64,000 nt of DNA from Streptomyces lucensis JCM 4490 (GTDB lineage: Bacteria; Actinomycetota; Actinomycetes; Streptomycetales; Streptomycetaceae), in NCBI RefSeq assembly GCF_014650035.1, contig NZ_BMUE01000021.1:39743-103742 (forward strand), given 5' to 3'. The number at the start of each line of letters is the position of its first letter. Position 1 is the stretch's first letter. The notes below the pieces were generated by a model. That model was not told where the DNA came from. It searched no databases and worked only from the letters and a program-made list of their open reading frames with translations. This document shows positions 41,404-49,077 of this stretch, piece by piece. Position numbers and translations under genes: made by a program.

Positions 41404-41700
41404 ATGGCAACTCGACCCGTCGAAATAGGCCCCGCCGGCCTCCACGTCGCCCGCGCCATAGAGCGAATACGCATCGCGCGCGGCCTGACGCAGCACCAGT
41501 TGGCTGTTCGATGCACCACGCTGGGACGCCCGATGTCCAACACCGCCCTCAGCCGCACCGAGCGTGCCCACCGCCGCTGCGACGTCGACGACCTCATCGC
41601 GATCGCTGCCGCCCTCGGCGTTTCGCCTGCAGCCCTGCTGCCTCTGGAGACCTCTCCGATCCAGACCTGGGAGCGCATTGAGGGGGTCCTTCTTGGCTGA
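41404..41700 (+). CDS. XRE-family regulator upstream of the integrase
   Basis: 98 residues, single helix-turn-helix: IERIRIARGLTQHQLAVRCTTLGRPMSNTALSRTERAHRRCDVDDLIAIAAALGVSPAALL. Its 3' end overlaps the preferred integrase start, so both are made from the same message. Most likely controls the divergent excision and integration promoters through the paired operators. Confidence 0.88.
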   Translation: MATRPVEIGPAGLHVARAIERIRIARGLTQHQLAVRCTTLGRPMSNTALSRTERAHRRCDVDDLIAIAAALGVSPAALLPLETSPIQTWERIEGVLLG

Positions 41701-43015
41701 CGTGTACGACCGCTGGCACAAGTCCCACCCCAAGCCCACCGAGGCCGAGTGTGGTGAACACAAGAGCCGTACGCGGCAGATGGTCCCCACCGTCGATCAC
41801 GGCGTCGGCAAGCGTTGGCAGGTCCGCTACCGCGATTTGGACGGCCGTCAGCGCAAGGAGAACTTCGACACGAAGGCCGAGGCGGACAACCGGGCCGCTG
41901 AGGTCGACGTCGAGATCAGGCGCGGCTCCTACGTCGTACCAGCCGAGACGAAGCAGACGCTCGGCGTCTACGCGCAGAAGTGGCTGGACGCGAACTCCGT
42001 CGGTCCGACGACAGCCCTCCGCTATGAGGCGACGGTCCGCAACCACATCGTCGAGCACCTCGGGCGACGCGAGCTGCGTTCCCTCAACCAGCCCTCGGTC
42101 ATCCAGGGCTGGATCCGCACTCTTCAGGACGCCGGCCTGGAGGTGTCGACGATCGAGGGCATCTTCGACATCCTCTCCAGCATCCTCGGCGCGGCCGTGG
42201 AGGACGGGCTGCTGCCGAAGAACCCCTGCAAGGCGAAGTCGGTCAAGCTGCCGACCGCGACCAAGAAGAAGATCATCCCTTGGCCGCTGGAGCGCGTTCG
42301 CGCAGTCATCGCCGGCCTGCCCAAGCGCTTTCACGCCGGCGGCAAGCTGGCCTTCGGCTGCGGCCTGCGCCAGGGCGAGGTCTTCGGCTTCGCCGTCGAG
42401 GACATCGACTTCAAGGGCGGCTGGATCCACGTGAACCGCCAGGTGCGGCTCGTCGGCACGAAGGCCGTCTTCGCGCTGCCCAAGGGGAACAAGATCCGGT
42501 CCGTGCCTCTACCGGCCCAGCTTGCCGCTGCCCTCAAGGCGCACATGAAGGAGTTCCCGCCGGTCGAGGTCACCCTGCCCTGGGCCAAGCCGGACGGCGA
42601 GCCGAAGACCTTCCGCCTTCTCTTCGTCGACCAGAAGGGGCGGGCGTACAACCGCAGCGTCTTCAACATGGGCGACTGGAAGCGCGCCCTGGCCGCCGCC
42701 GGCGTGATCCCTCCCCGCGAGCGCGGTGCGAGGTACCTCCAGGCGGCCCGGGAGGACGGGATGCACGCCCTCCGGCACGCCTACGCCTCCGTGCTCCTGG
42801 ATGCGGGGGAGAGCATCAAGGCGCTCTCCGAGTACCTCGGCCACTCGGACCCGGGCTTCACGCTGCGGACGTACACGCATCTGCTGCCGTCCAGCGAGAC
42901 GCGGACCCGCAAGGCCATCGACGACGCCTTCACGGAGGAGTCTGCAGGAGGAGCCCAGGGCACATCAGTGCCCCCGGCGAAACCAATGTGCCCTCAATGT
43001 GCCCTGGCCGCCTGA
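41693..43015 (+). CDS. Tyrosine site-specific integrase
   Basis: 440 residues from TTG 41693, which follows GAGGGGG at 7-8 nt and overlaps the XRE stop; GTG 41702 is the alternative. N-terminal arm-binding part (RWQVRYRDLDGRQRKENFDTKAEADNRAAEV), SAM-like core-binding domain (~85-180), catalytic domain with Arg in FGCGLRQGEV, HALRHAYASVLL (HxxR), GHSDPGFTLRTYTHLL (second His, and nucleophilic Tyr in RTYTH). Carries out integration at the 24-bp core about 120 bp downstream. Arm-type repeats ATGTGCCCT lie within its last codons. Confidence 0.92.
   Translation: MADVYDRWHKSHPKPTEAECGEHKSRTRQMVPTVDHGVGKRWQVRYRDLDGRQRKENFDTKAEADNRAAEVDVEIRRGSYVVPAETKQTLGVYAQKWLDANSVGPTTALRYEATVRNHIVEHLGRRELRSLNQPSVIQGWIRTLQDAGLEVSTIEGIFDILSSILGAAVEDGLLPKNPCKAKSVKLPTATKKKIIPWPLERVRAVIAGLPKRFHAGGKLAFGCGLRQGEVFGFAVEDIDFKGGWIHVNRQVRLVGTKAVFALPKGNKIRSVPLPAQLAAALKAHMKEFPPVEVTLPWAKPDGEPKTFRLLFVDQKGRAYNRSVFNMGDWKRALAAAGVIPPRERGARYLQAAREDGMHALRHAYASVLLDAGESIKALSEYLGHSDPGFTLRTYTHLLPSSETRTRKAIDDAFTEESAGGAQGTSVPPAKPMCPQCALAA
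42986..43005 (+). repeat. Right arm-type integrase sites
   Basis: ATGTGCCCT at 42986-42994 and 42997-43005, 11 bp apart as at the left end; an inverted copy (AGGGCACAT) is at 42957-42965. They lie inside the 3' end of the integrase gene, about 130 bp from the core. Confidence 0.7.
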
Positions 43016-43082
43016 AGGCCCCTTCCGGCACATGACGAGGGCGGGGTCCGAAAACCCCGCCCGCTACCCGAGAAACCCCAGC

Positions 43083-43796
43083 TCAGGGCCAGACGAGGCA
43101 GTACGGCTGATGCCCCGCGTCATGCAGCCGCTTCGAGAAGTCCTGCCACTCGTGCAGCAGCTGGTACACGTTGAACGCGTCCCGCGGGCCGCCCCGGTCC
43201 GGGACCGTCGACCAGATGAAGGCCGCCGCGCCGACCGCCTCCTCACCGATGCCGCGCAGGGGGTCGACGACCGTCGTGGGGAGTTTCACGACCGCGTAGT
43301 CGGGGTGCAGGACGACCAGTTCCAGGGGCGGCACCTTGTGCAGGGGGACGCCCTGGATGCCGGTCAGCACCATCGCGGCCATCGTCTCCGGCTTGATCCG
43401 GGTGAACATGCCGTTCATGCCCAGCTCGTCGCCGCCGAGCTCCTCGGGTCGCATCGAGATGGGGACGCGGGCCGCGGTCGCCCCGTCCGGCGCGCCGAAG
43501 TATTTGTACGTCACCCCCACCCGACCACCCTTCCTGCTCTCCGCCGCGAGGCGGTCGGCCCGGTGGTCGAGCCGGCGGTCGGCCGGTAGCTCCAGCCGCC
43601 GGTCCAGCTGCTGGTCGATCTCCCGGTCGAGCTGCCGGTCGTACCGCTCGGACTCACTCGGTACACCCTGTGCCTGACGTGCGTCGGTCTGACGTGCCTC
43701 GGTCGTTTCCTCCGCTTCGCGCCGGTGCCTTCCCCGCCGGGCACGCCGAGGACCCAGGTCATCGGTCCCCTCGCCCAGTCCGCCACCGCGATGCAT
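43083..43796 (-). CDS. Conserved protein of unknown function, element integration target
   Basis: 237 residues from ATG 43796 (GGAG upstream); GTG 43514 would give only the conserved C-terminal domain (TYKYFGAPDGATAARVPISMRPEELGG...). The first ~95 residues are a charged D-R repeat tail of low complexity. The C-terminal domain (~143 residues) is well formed, with VVLHPDYAVVKLPTTVVDPL and AFIWSTVPDRGG. No known motif. The last ~17 codons were supplied by the element, yet the C-terminus AGHQPYCLVWP is preserved, so the gene is still functional. Confidence 0.75.
   Translation of the reverse strand: MHRGGGLGEGTDDLGPRRARRGRHRREAEETTEARQTDARQAQGVPSESERYDRQLDREIDQQLDRRLELPADRRLDHRADRLAAESRKGGRVGVTYKYFGAPDGATAARVPISMRPEELGGDELGMNGMFTRIKPETMAAMVLTGIQGVPLHKVPPLELVVLHPDYAVVKLPTTVVDPLRGIGEEAVGAAAFIWSTVPDRGGPRDAFNVYQLLHEWQDFSKRLHDAGHQPYCLVWP
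43135..43158. repeat. attR core (24 bp)
   Basis: Identical to 20522-20545. Inside the 3' coding part of the gene at 43083-43796; bases 43083-43134 are therefore probably element-derived and restore the reading frame. Confidence 0.85.
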
Positions 43797-44095
43797 ATCT
43801 CCACCCGACTGCTTTTCTAGGACGCGTGGCCCCCGCCGCGCAACCCGATCATCGTGTCAGTGACCTCCCCCACGGCCGACCGCCGAAACGTGCGGTGGAA
43901 CAACAGGCCGCGCGGGAATCTTCCCGATCCCTGATCATTACGTGCGTATGAGCTGTGTGTATCAGCTCTCAGTCTCGCAGATGGCGGATGGCGCCGCTTT
44001 GTCCCGAGGCCGACCGCTCTCCGGCCGGGGTGCGGCCTACCCTGAGGGGTGTCACCACGCAACCGGAGTCCGAGAAGCCGGAGAACCCGCACCTC
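43797..44095. promoter_or_regulatory. Divergent promoter region between the target gene and hemL
   Basis: 299 bp. Contains the inverted repeat GAGCTG-N7-CAGCTC at 43950-43968 and a less GC-rich patch GATCATTACGTGCGTATG just before it, about 130-150 bp upstream of hemL. A plausible hemL promoter and operator; no coding sequence seen. Confidence 0.45.
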
Positions 44096-45421
44096 ATGAG
44101 CGCCCTGAGCGAAACGCCCTATCCGTACGAAGCGCCCGCGTCCCAGGCGCTCTTCGACCGTGCCCGCGCCGTCACGCCCGGCGGTGTGAACTCCCCGGTG
44201 CGGGCCTTCCGCGCCGTCGGCGGCACCCCGCGGTTCATGGTGTCGGGGAAGGGGGCCTACCTCACCGACGCCGACGGGCGCGAGTACGTCGACCTCGTGT
44301 GCTCCTGGGGTCCCATGATCCTCGGGCACTCCCACCCCGAGGTCATCGCCGCCGTCCACGAGGCCGTCGCCCGCGGCACGTCCTTCGGCACGCCCGGTGA
44401 GGGCGAGGTCGCGCTCGCCGAGGAGATCGTCGCCCGGGTCGAGCCCGTGCAGGAGGTGCGGCTCGTCAGCAGCGGCACCGAGGCGACCATGTCGGCGATC
44501 CGGCTGGCCCGCGGCTTCACCCGCCGGTCGAAGGTGATCAAGTTCGCCGGCTGCTACCACGGGCACGTCGACTCGCTGCTCGCCGCCGCCGGCTCCGGCG
44601 TCGCCACCTTCGCGCTGCCCGACACCCCCGGTGTCACCGGCGCCCAGGCCGGCGACACGATCGTGCTGCCGTACAACGACCTGGAGGCCGTGCAGGAGGC
44701 CTTCCACCGGCACCCGGGTGAGATCGCGTGCGTGATCACCGAGGCGTCGCCGGGCAACATGGGCGTCGTGCCGCCGGACCCGGGGTTCAACCAGGGCCTG
44801 CGGGACGCCTGCCACAAGAACGGCGCCCTCTACATCTCCGACGAGGTCATGACCGGCTTCCGGACCAGCAGGAGCGGCTGGTACGGGGTCGACGGCGTCG
44901 TGCCCGACCTGATGACCTTCGGCAAGGTCATGGGCGGCGGTTTCCCCGCCGCCGCGTTCGGCGGGCGCGCCGACGTGATGGCCCACCTGGCGCCCGCCGG
45001 GCCCGTGTACCAGGCCGGCACCCTCTCCGGGAACCCCGTCGCCACCGCCGCCGGACTCGCGCAGCTGCGGCTCCTCGACGACGCGGCCTACGACACGGTC
45101 GACGCCGTCTCGGCGCAGATCCGCTCCCTCGTCACCGAGGCGCTGAGCAAGGAGGGCGTCGCGCACCGGCTGCAGACGGCCTCCAACATGTTCTCCGTGT
45201 TCTTCACCGACCGGCAGGTGCGGGACTACGAGGACGCCAAGCGGCAGGACTCCTTCCGGTTCACCGCGTTCTTCCACTCGCTGCTGTCGAACGGCGTGTA
45301 CCTGCCGCCGTCGTCCTTCGAGTCCTGGTTCGTGTCCACGGCCCACGACGAGCGGGCCATCCAGAAGATCGCCGACGCCCTTCCGGCGGCGGCCCGGGCG
45401 GCTGCGGAGGCCACCGCGTGA
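44096..45421 (+). CDS. hemL: Glutamate-1-semialdehyde 2,1-aminomutase
   Basis: 441 residues from ATG 44096. Aminotransferase class III: TPGGVNSPVRAFRAVGG near the N-terminus, SSGTEATMSAIRLARGFT, KFAGCYHGHVDSLL, LYISDEVMTGFR with the PLP Asp, and TFGKVMGGGFPAAAFGG with the Schiff-base lysine, then QAGTLSGNP. Converts glutamate-1-semialdehyde to 5-aminolevulinate in C5-type haem synthesis, in the cytoplasm. Its TGA overlaps the next GTG. Placement next to cytochrome c maturation genes fits a haem-supply role. Confidence 0.96.
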   Translation: MSALSETPYPYEAPASQALFDRARAVTPGGVNSPVRAFRAVGGTPRFMVSGKGAYLTDADGREYVDLVCSWGPMILGHSHPEVIAAVHEAVARGTSFGTPGEGEVALAEEIVARVEPVQEVRLVSSGTEATMSAIRLARGFTRRSKVIKFAGCYHGHVDSLLAAAGSGVATFALPDTPGVTGAQAGDTIVLPYNDLEAVQEAFHRHPGEIACVITEASPGNMGVVPPDPGFNQGLRDACHKNGALYISDEVMTGFRTSRSGWYGVDGVVPDLMTFGKVMGGGFPAAAFGGRADVMAHLAPAGPVYQAGTLSGNPVATAAGLAQLRLLDDAAYDTVDAVSAQIRSLVTEALSKEGVAHRLQTASNMFSVFFTDRQVRDYEDAKRQDSFRFTAFFHSLLSNGVYLPPSSFESWFVSTAHDERAIQKIADALPAAARAAAEATA

Positions 45422-46128
45422 GCAACGGGAACAACAGCAGCGGCAAGGACGTCACCGTCGTGCACCTGATGCGGCACGGCGAGGTGGAGAACCCGGACGG
45501 CATCCTCTACGGCCGCCTGTCCGGGTACCACCTGTCCGAGCTGGGCCGGCAGATGGCCGACCGGGTCGCCGAGCACCTCGCCCCGCGGGACGTCACCCAC
45601 GTGTGCGCCTCCCCGCTGGAGCGGGCGCAGGAGACCGCCACCCCGATCGCCAAGGCGCACGGTCTCGACCTGGACACGGACGAGCGGCTGATCGAGGCCG
45701 AGAACGTCTTCCAGGGCAAGACGTTCGGCGTCGGGGACGGCGCCCTGCGCAAGCCGGACAACTGGAAGTACCTCGTCAACCCGTTCCGGCCGTCCTGGGG
45801 CGAGCCGTACGTCGACCAGGTCGTGCGGATGATGGGCGCGCTCAACGCCGCCAGGGACCGGGCGCGCGGGCACGAGGCGGTGCTGGTCAGCCATCAGCTG
45901 CCGATCTGGATCGTGCGGTCCTACGTCGAGCGCCGGCGGCTGTGGCACGACCCGCGCAAGCGGCAGTGCACGCTCGCCTCGCTGACGTCCTTCACCTACC
46001 AGGGCGACAAGATCGTCTCGGTCGGCTACAGCGAGCCCGCCATCGACCTCGTCCCGGCCCACCTGCGGGCCGGCGCCAAGCCCCAGAAGGGCAAGGGCAC
46101 CGCCCAGGGGAAGGCGTTCGGGGCCTGA
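45418..46128 (+). CDS. Histidine phosphatase (phosphoglycerate-mutase-like)
   Basis: 236 residues from GTG 45418, overlapping the hemL stop. RHGE motif in VHLMRHGEVENPDG with the nucleophilic His; HVCASPLERAQETATPIA with the second phosphate-binding Arg; VLVSHQLPIWIV with the second catalytic His. Such enzymes are phosphatases of diverse substrates rather than glycolytic mutases. Gly/Lys-rich tail. Cotranscribed with hemL. Confidence 0.88.
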   Translation: MSNGNNSSGKDVTVVHLMRHGEVENPDGILYGRLSGYHLSELGRQMADRVAEHLAPRDVTHVCASPLERAQETATPIAKAHGLDLDTDERLIEAENVFQGKTFGVGDGALRKPDNWKYLVNPFRPSWGEPYVDQVVRMMGALNAARDRARGHEAVLVSHQLPIWIVRSYVERRRLWHDPRKRQCTLASLTSFTYQGDKIVSVGYSEPAIDLVPAHLRAGAKPQKGKGTAQGKAFGA

Positions 46129-46277
46129 CGGACCGCCGGATCTGATGGTCCGTTTTACAGTTGCTTAGGGTGTTTTCGCGGTAACTGATACGTAAAGCAC
46201 AAGAATTGACGGAACCTTCCCGATCGTCGCGCCCTCTGACTGGGTGAACCAGCAGGCGCGACGAATCGGGGATCTCC

Positions 46278-47594
46278 ATGCGCACCGACTCCCGGACCAT
46301 CTCCCGGACCTTCTCCCGGCGGGGGGTGCTCGGCCTCGGCGCGGGCGCGGCGGCCGCCACCGGTCTCGTCGGCTGCGGGAGTCTCAAGTCCTCGGACGGT
46401 GCCGGGCACCGGGACGGTTCCGGCGCGGGCAAGGGCGGGCACAAGGGCGACGGCAGGAACAGCCCCGGCGAGCGCCCGGCGCGGCCCATAGGCGACGGCT
46501 CCACCTCCTTCACCGGCAGGCAGCCCCACCAGCCGGCCCGGCCCGAGCCGCTGGAGCCGGGTCAGACCCCGCCGCAGTTCGTGGTCTTCTCCTGGGACGG
46601 CGCCGGCGAGGTCGGCAACGGACTCTTCCCGCGCTTCCTGGACCTCGCCAAGGAGCACGGCGCGAGCATGACCTTCTTCCTCTCGGGGCTGTACCTGCTG
46701 CCCGAGTCCAAGAAGCGGCTGTACGAGCCCCCGAACAACCCGCGCGGCGCCTCCGACATCGGCTACCTCGCCGACGACCACGTCAAGGCCACGCTCGCCA
46801 ACGTGCGCCGGGCCTGGCTGGAGGGCCACGAGATCGGCACCCACTTCAACGGGCACTTCTGCGGCGGGAGCGGCAGCGTCGCCAACTGGACCCCGCAGCA
46901 GTGGCGCAGCGAGATAGGGCAGGCCAAGGCGTTCGTGAAGGAGTGGCGGACGAACACCGGGTGGAGTGATCTGCCGTCGCTGCCGTTCGACTACGACAAG
47001 GAGCTGGTCGGCGGCCGCACGCCCTGTCTGCTCGGGCAGGGCAACCTGCTGCCCACCGCCCGGAAGCTGGGCTGGCGCTACGACGCCTCCTCGCCGGGCG
47101 GCCGCCAGGTGTGGCCGGCGAAGAGGCTGGGGATCTGGGACCTGCCCCTGCAGCAGATACCTTTCCCCGGGCGTTCCTTCGAGGTCCTGTCGATGGACTA
47201 CAACATGCTCGCCAACCAGTCCGTGAACTCGACCAAGGCCCCCGCCTACAACTACCCGGGCTGGCGCAAGCAGTCCGCCCAGGCGTACATACAGGGATTC
47301 AAGCGGGCATACGAGACGAACCGGGCGCCCCTCTTCATCGGCAACCACTTCGAGCAGTGGAACGGCGGCATCTACATGGACGCCGTGGAGGAGTCCTTCA
47401 AGCACATCGCGCGCGAGAAGGAGAAGGGCGCCGATGTGCGACTCGTCTCCTTCCGCCAGTTCGCGGACTGGATGGACGTGCAGAAGCCCGAGGTGCTCGC
47501 CCGGATGCGGACGCTGGACGTCGGGCAGCGCCCCGCCGGCGGCTGGAAGGAGTTCCTGCGGGACACCAAGTCCGCCTCCTCGGACGCCGCCTGA
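46278..47594 (+). CDS. Tat-exported lipoprotein, polysaccharide-deacetylase-like
   Basis: 438 residues. Tat motif S-R14-R15-GVLGL followed by lipobox LVGC33, then a Gly/Asp-rich linker. A NodB-like domain follows: QFVVFSWDGAGEVGNG (Asp of motif 1), GHEIGTHFNGHFCGG (HxxxH motif 2), LPSLPFDYDKEL and a WLKDA-like end (DAVEESFKHIAREKEKGA). Acts on a cell-wall or surface polymer outside the membrane; substrate not identifiable. Upstream a TTGACG element near 46206 could be a -35 box. Confidence 0.8.
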   Translation: MRTDSRTISRTFSRRGVLGLGAGAAAATGLVGCGSLKSSDGAGHRDGSGAGKGGHKGDGRNSPGERPARPIGDGSTSFTGRQPHQPARPEPLEPGQTPPQFVVFSWDGAGEVGNGLFPRFLDLAKEHGASMTFFLSGLYLLPESKKRLYEPPNNPRGASDIGYLADDHVKATLANVRRAWLEGHEIGTHFNGHFCGGSGSVANWTPQQWRSEIGQAKAFVKEWRTNTGWSDLPSLPFDYDKELVGGRTPCLLGQGNLLPTARKLGWRYDASSPGGRQVWPAKRLGIWDLPLQQIPFPGRSFEVLSMDYNMLANQSVNSTKAPAYNYPGWRKQSAQAYIQGFKRAYETNRAPLFIGNHFEQWNGGIYMDAVEESFKHIAREKEKGADVRLVSFRQFADWMDVQKPEVLARMRTLDVGQRPAGGWKEFLRDTKSASSDAA

Positions 47595-47708
47595 GGGCGA
47601 TGGGAGCCGGTGTCCGGAATGTCCCGTGTAAATATGCCCTGAGATGCGGGTTTCCGCCCGGCAGGGGGGTGCGCAAGATCCCCGGAACAGCCATGCGAAA
47701 CTTTTCAC

Positions 47709-48299
47709 ATGAGTACCCGTAGCCGCGCCGTTCTGCTCAGTGCCGTGGCCGCCGTGGCGGGCCTTACCCTGTCCGCGTGCGGCAAGGGCGGCACCTCCGG
47801 CGGTGGCGGCGACACCCACTTCGTCACCGGCCACGACGGCATCGCCACCGTGGCCGAGGGCGAGCGGGCCGCGGCGCCCGACCTGTCCGGCAAGACCATC
47901 GACGGCAAGACCCTGGACGTCGCCGACTACCGGGGCGAGATCGTCGTCGTCAACGTCTGGGGCTCATGGTGCAGCCCGTGCCGCGAGGAGGCGAAGTACT
48001 TCGCCAAGGTGTCGAAGGACTACTCCGGCAAGGGCGTGCAGTTCGTCGGCATCAACACCCGCGACACCAGCACCACCCCGGCCCTCGCCTTCGAGGAGGA
48101 CAACGGGATCGGCTACCCGAGCCTGTACGACCCCACGGGCAGGCTGATGCTCCGGTTCAAGAAGGGCACCCTCAACCCGCAGCTGATCCCCTCCACGCTC
48201 ATCCTCGACAAGGAGGGCAGGGTCGCCGCGCGGGCGCTGGAGCCGCTCGACGACACCACGCTGCTGAAGATGCTCAAGCCCGTCCTGGCGGAGAAGTGA
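47709..48299 (+). CDS. ResA/TlpA-like thiol-disulfide oxidoreductase, lipoprotein
   Basis: 196 residues. Lipoprotein signal with C24 in LTLSACGKGG. Thioredoxin fold with W-C88-S-P-C91 (VVNVWGSWCSPCREE) and the cis-Pro region QLIPSTLILDKEG. It reduces the CXXCH cysteines of apocytochrome c outside the membrane, receiving electrons from CcdA, encoded by the next gene one base after its stop. First gene of the System II operon. Confidence 0.92.
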   Translation: MSTRSRAVLLSAVAAVAGLTLSACGKGGTSGGGGDTHFVTGHDGIATVAEGERAAAPDLSGKTIDGKTLDVADYRGEIVVVNVWGSWCSPCREEAKYFAKVSKDYSGKGVQFVGINTRDTSTTPALAFEEDNGIGYPSLYDPTGRLMLRFKKGTLNPQLIPSTLILDKEGRVAARALEPLDDTTLLKMLKPVLAEK

Positions 48300-48300
48300 C

Positions 48301-49074
48301 GTGAGCGCACTGCTGACGCTCGCCGCGGACGCGGGCGGCAACGCGACCGTACGCAGCGGCGCCCTGCTGGTCGCCCTGCCCATCGCCGTGCTCGGCGGCC
48401 TGGTCTCCTTCTTCTCGCCCTGCGTGCTGCCGCTGGTCCCCGGCTACCTCTCCTACGTCACCGGAGTCGTCGGCACCGACCTGGCCGAGGCCAGACGCGG
48501 CCGGATGCTGGCCGGCGCCTGCCTGTTCGTGCTCGGCTTCAGCTCCGTCTTCGTCTCGACCGGGGCGCTGTTCGGCTACTTCGGCTGGACTCTCCAGGAG
48601 CACAAGGACGTCCTGACCAAGGTGCTCGGCGTGCTCATGATCCTCATGGGCGTTCTCTTCATGGGGCTGATGCCCTGGTTCACCCAGCGCGAGTTCCGCT
48701 TCCACAAGCGTCCGACGACGGGCCTGGCGGGCGCGCCGATACTCGGCGCCCTGTTCGGCATCGGCTGGACGCCCTGCTTCGGTCCCACCCTCACCGCGGT
48801 GAACGCGCTCTCCATGGACCAGTCGAGCGCCGCACGCGGCTCCCTGCTGATGATCGCCTACTGCATGGGCCTCGGCGTCCCCTTCGTCCTCACCGCCCTC
48901 GCCTTCCGCAAGGCGCTCGGCGCGTTCGGCTGGGTCAAGCGCCACTATGTGTGGGTGATGCGCATCGGCGGCACGATGATGATCGTGACCGGCGTGCTGC
49001 TGCTCACCGGCGCCTGGGGTCTCCTGATCCAGCAGATGCAGACCTGGTCCGACGGCTTCACTGTGGGGATCTGA
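48301..49074 (+). CDS. ccdA: CcdA cytochrome c biogenesis thiol-reductant transporter
   Basis: 257 residues from GTG 48301. Six helices; Cys in VSFFSPCVLPLVPGYLSYVTG and Cys in IGWTPCFGPTLTAV, the redox pair that passes electrons across the membrane. The FxPC...G pattern is intact. Transfers reductant from cytosolic thioredoxin to the ResA-like protein. Four bases separate it from ResB. Confidence 0.95.
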   Translation: MSALLTLAADAGGNATVRSGALLVALPIAVLGGLVSFFSPCVLPLVPGYLSYVTGVVGTDLAEARRGRMLAGACLFVLGFSSVFVSTGALFGYFGWTLQEHKDVLTKVLGVLMILMGVLFMGLMPWFTQREFRFHKRPTTGLAGAPILGALFGIGWTPCFGPTLTAVNALSMDQSSAARGSLLMIAYCMGLGVPFVLTALAFRKALGAFGWVKRHYVWVMRIGGTMMIVTGVLLLTGAWGLLIQQMQTWSDGFTVGI

Positions 49075-49077
49075 TCC

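Larger units (their letters stand above)
20522..43158. mobile_element. Integrative mobilizable element, ~22.6 kb
   Basis: Bounded by an identical 24-bp core at 20522-20545 and 43135-43158 inside the 3' end of the target gene. Paired ATGTGCCCT arm-type repeats lie inside each end. It encodes integrase, XRE regulator, excisionase-like HTH protein, DUF3631 ATPase, DUF2637 protein, MobC and relaxase near the right end, and cargo from 20880 to 35896. No FtsK/SpoIIIE-type translocase or type IV secretion gene is present, so transfer would need helper functions. Confidence 0.87.

Noticed and set aside
41405..41790. Minus-strand frame opposite the XRE regulator and integrase start
   Set aside because: Conflicts with two well-supported plus-strand genes and shows no domain.
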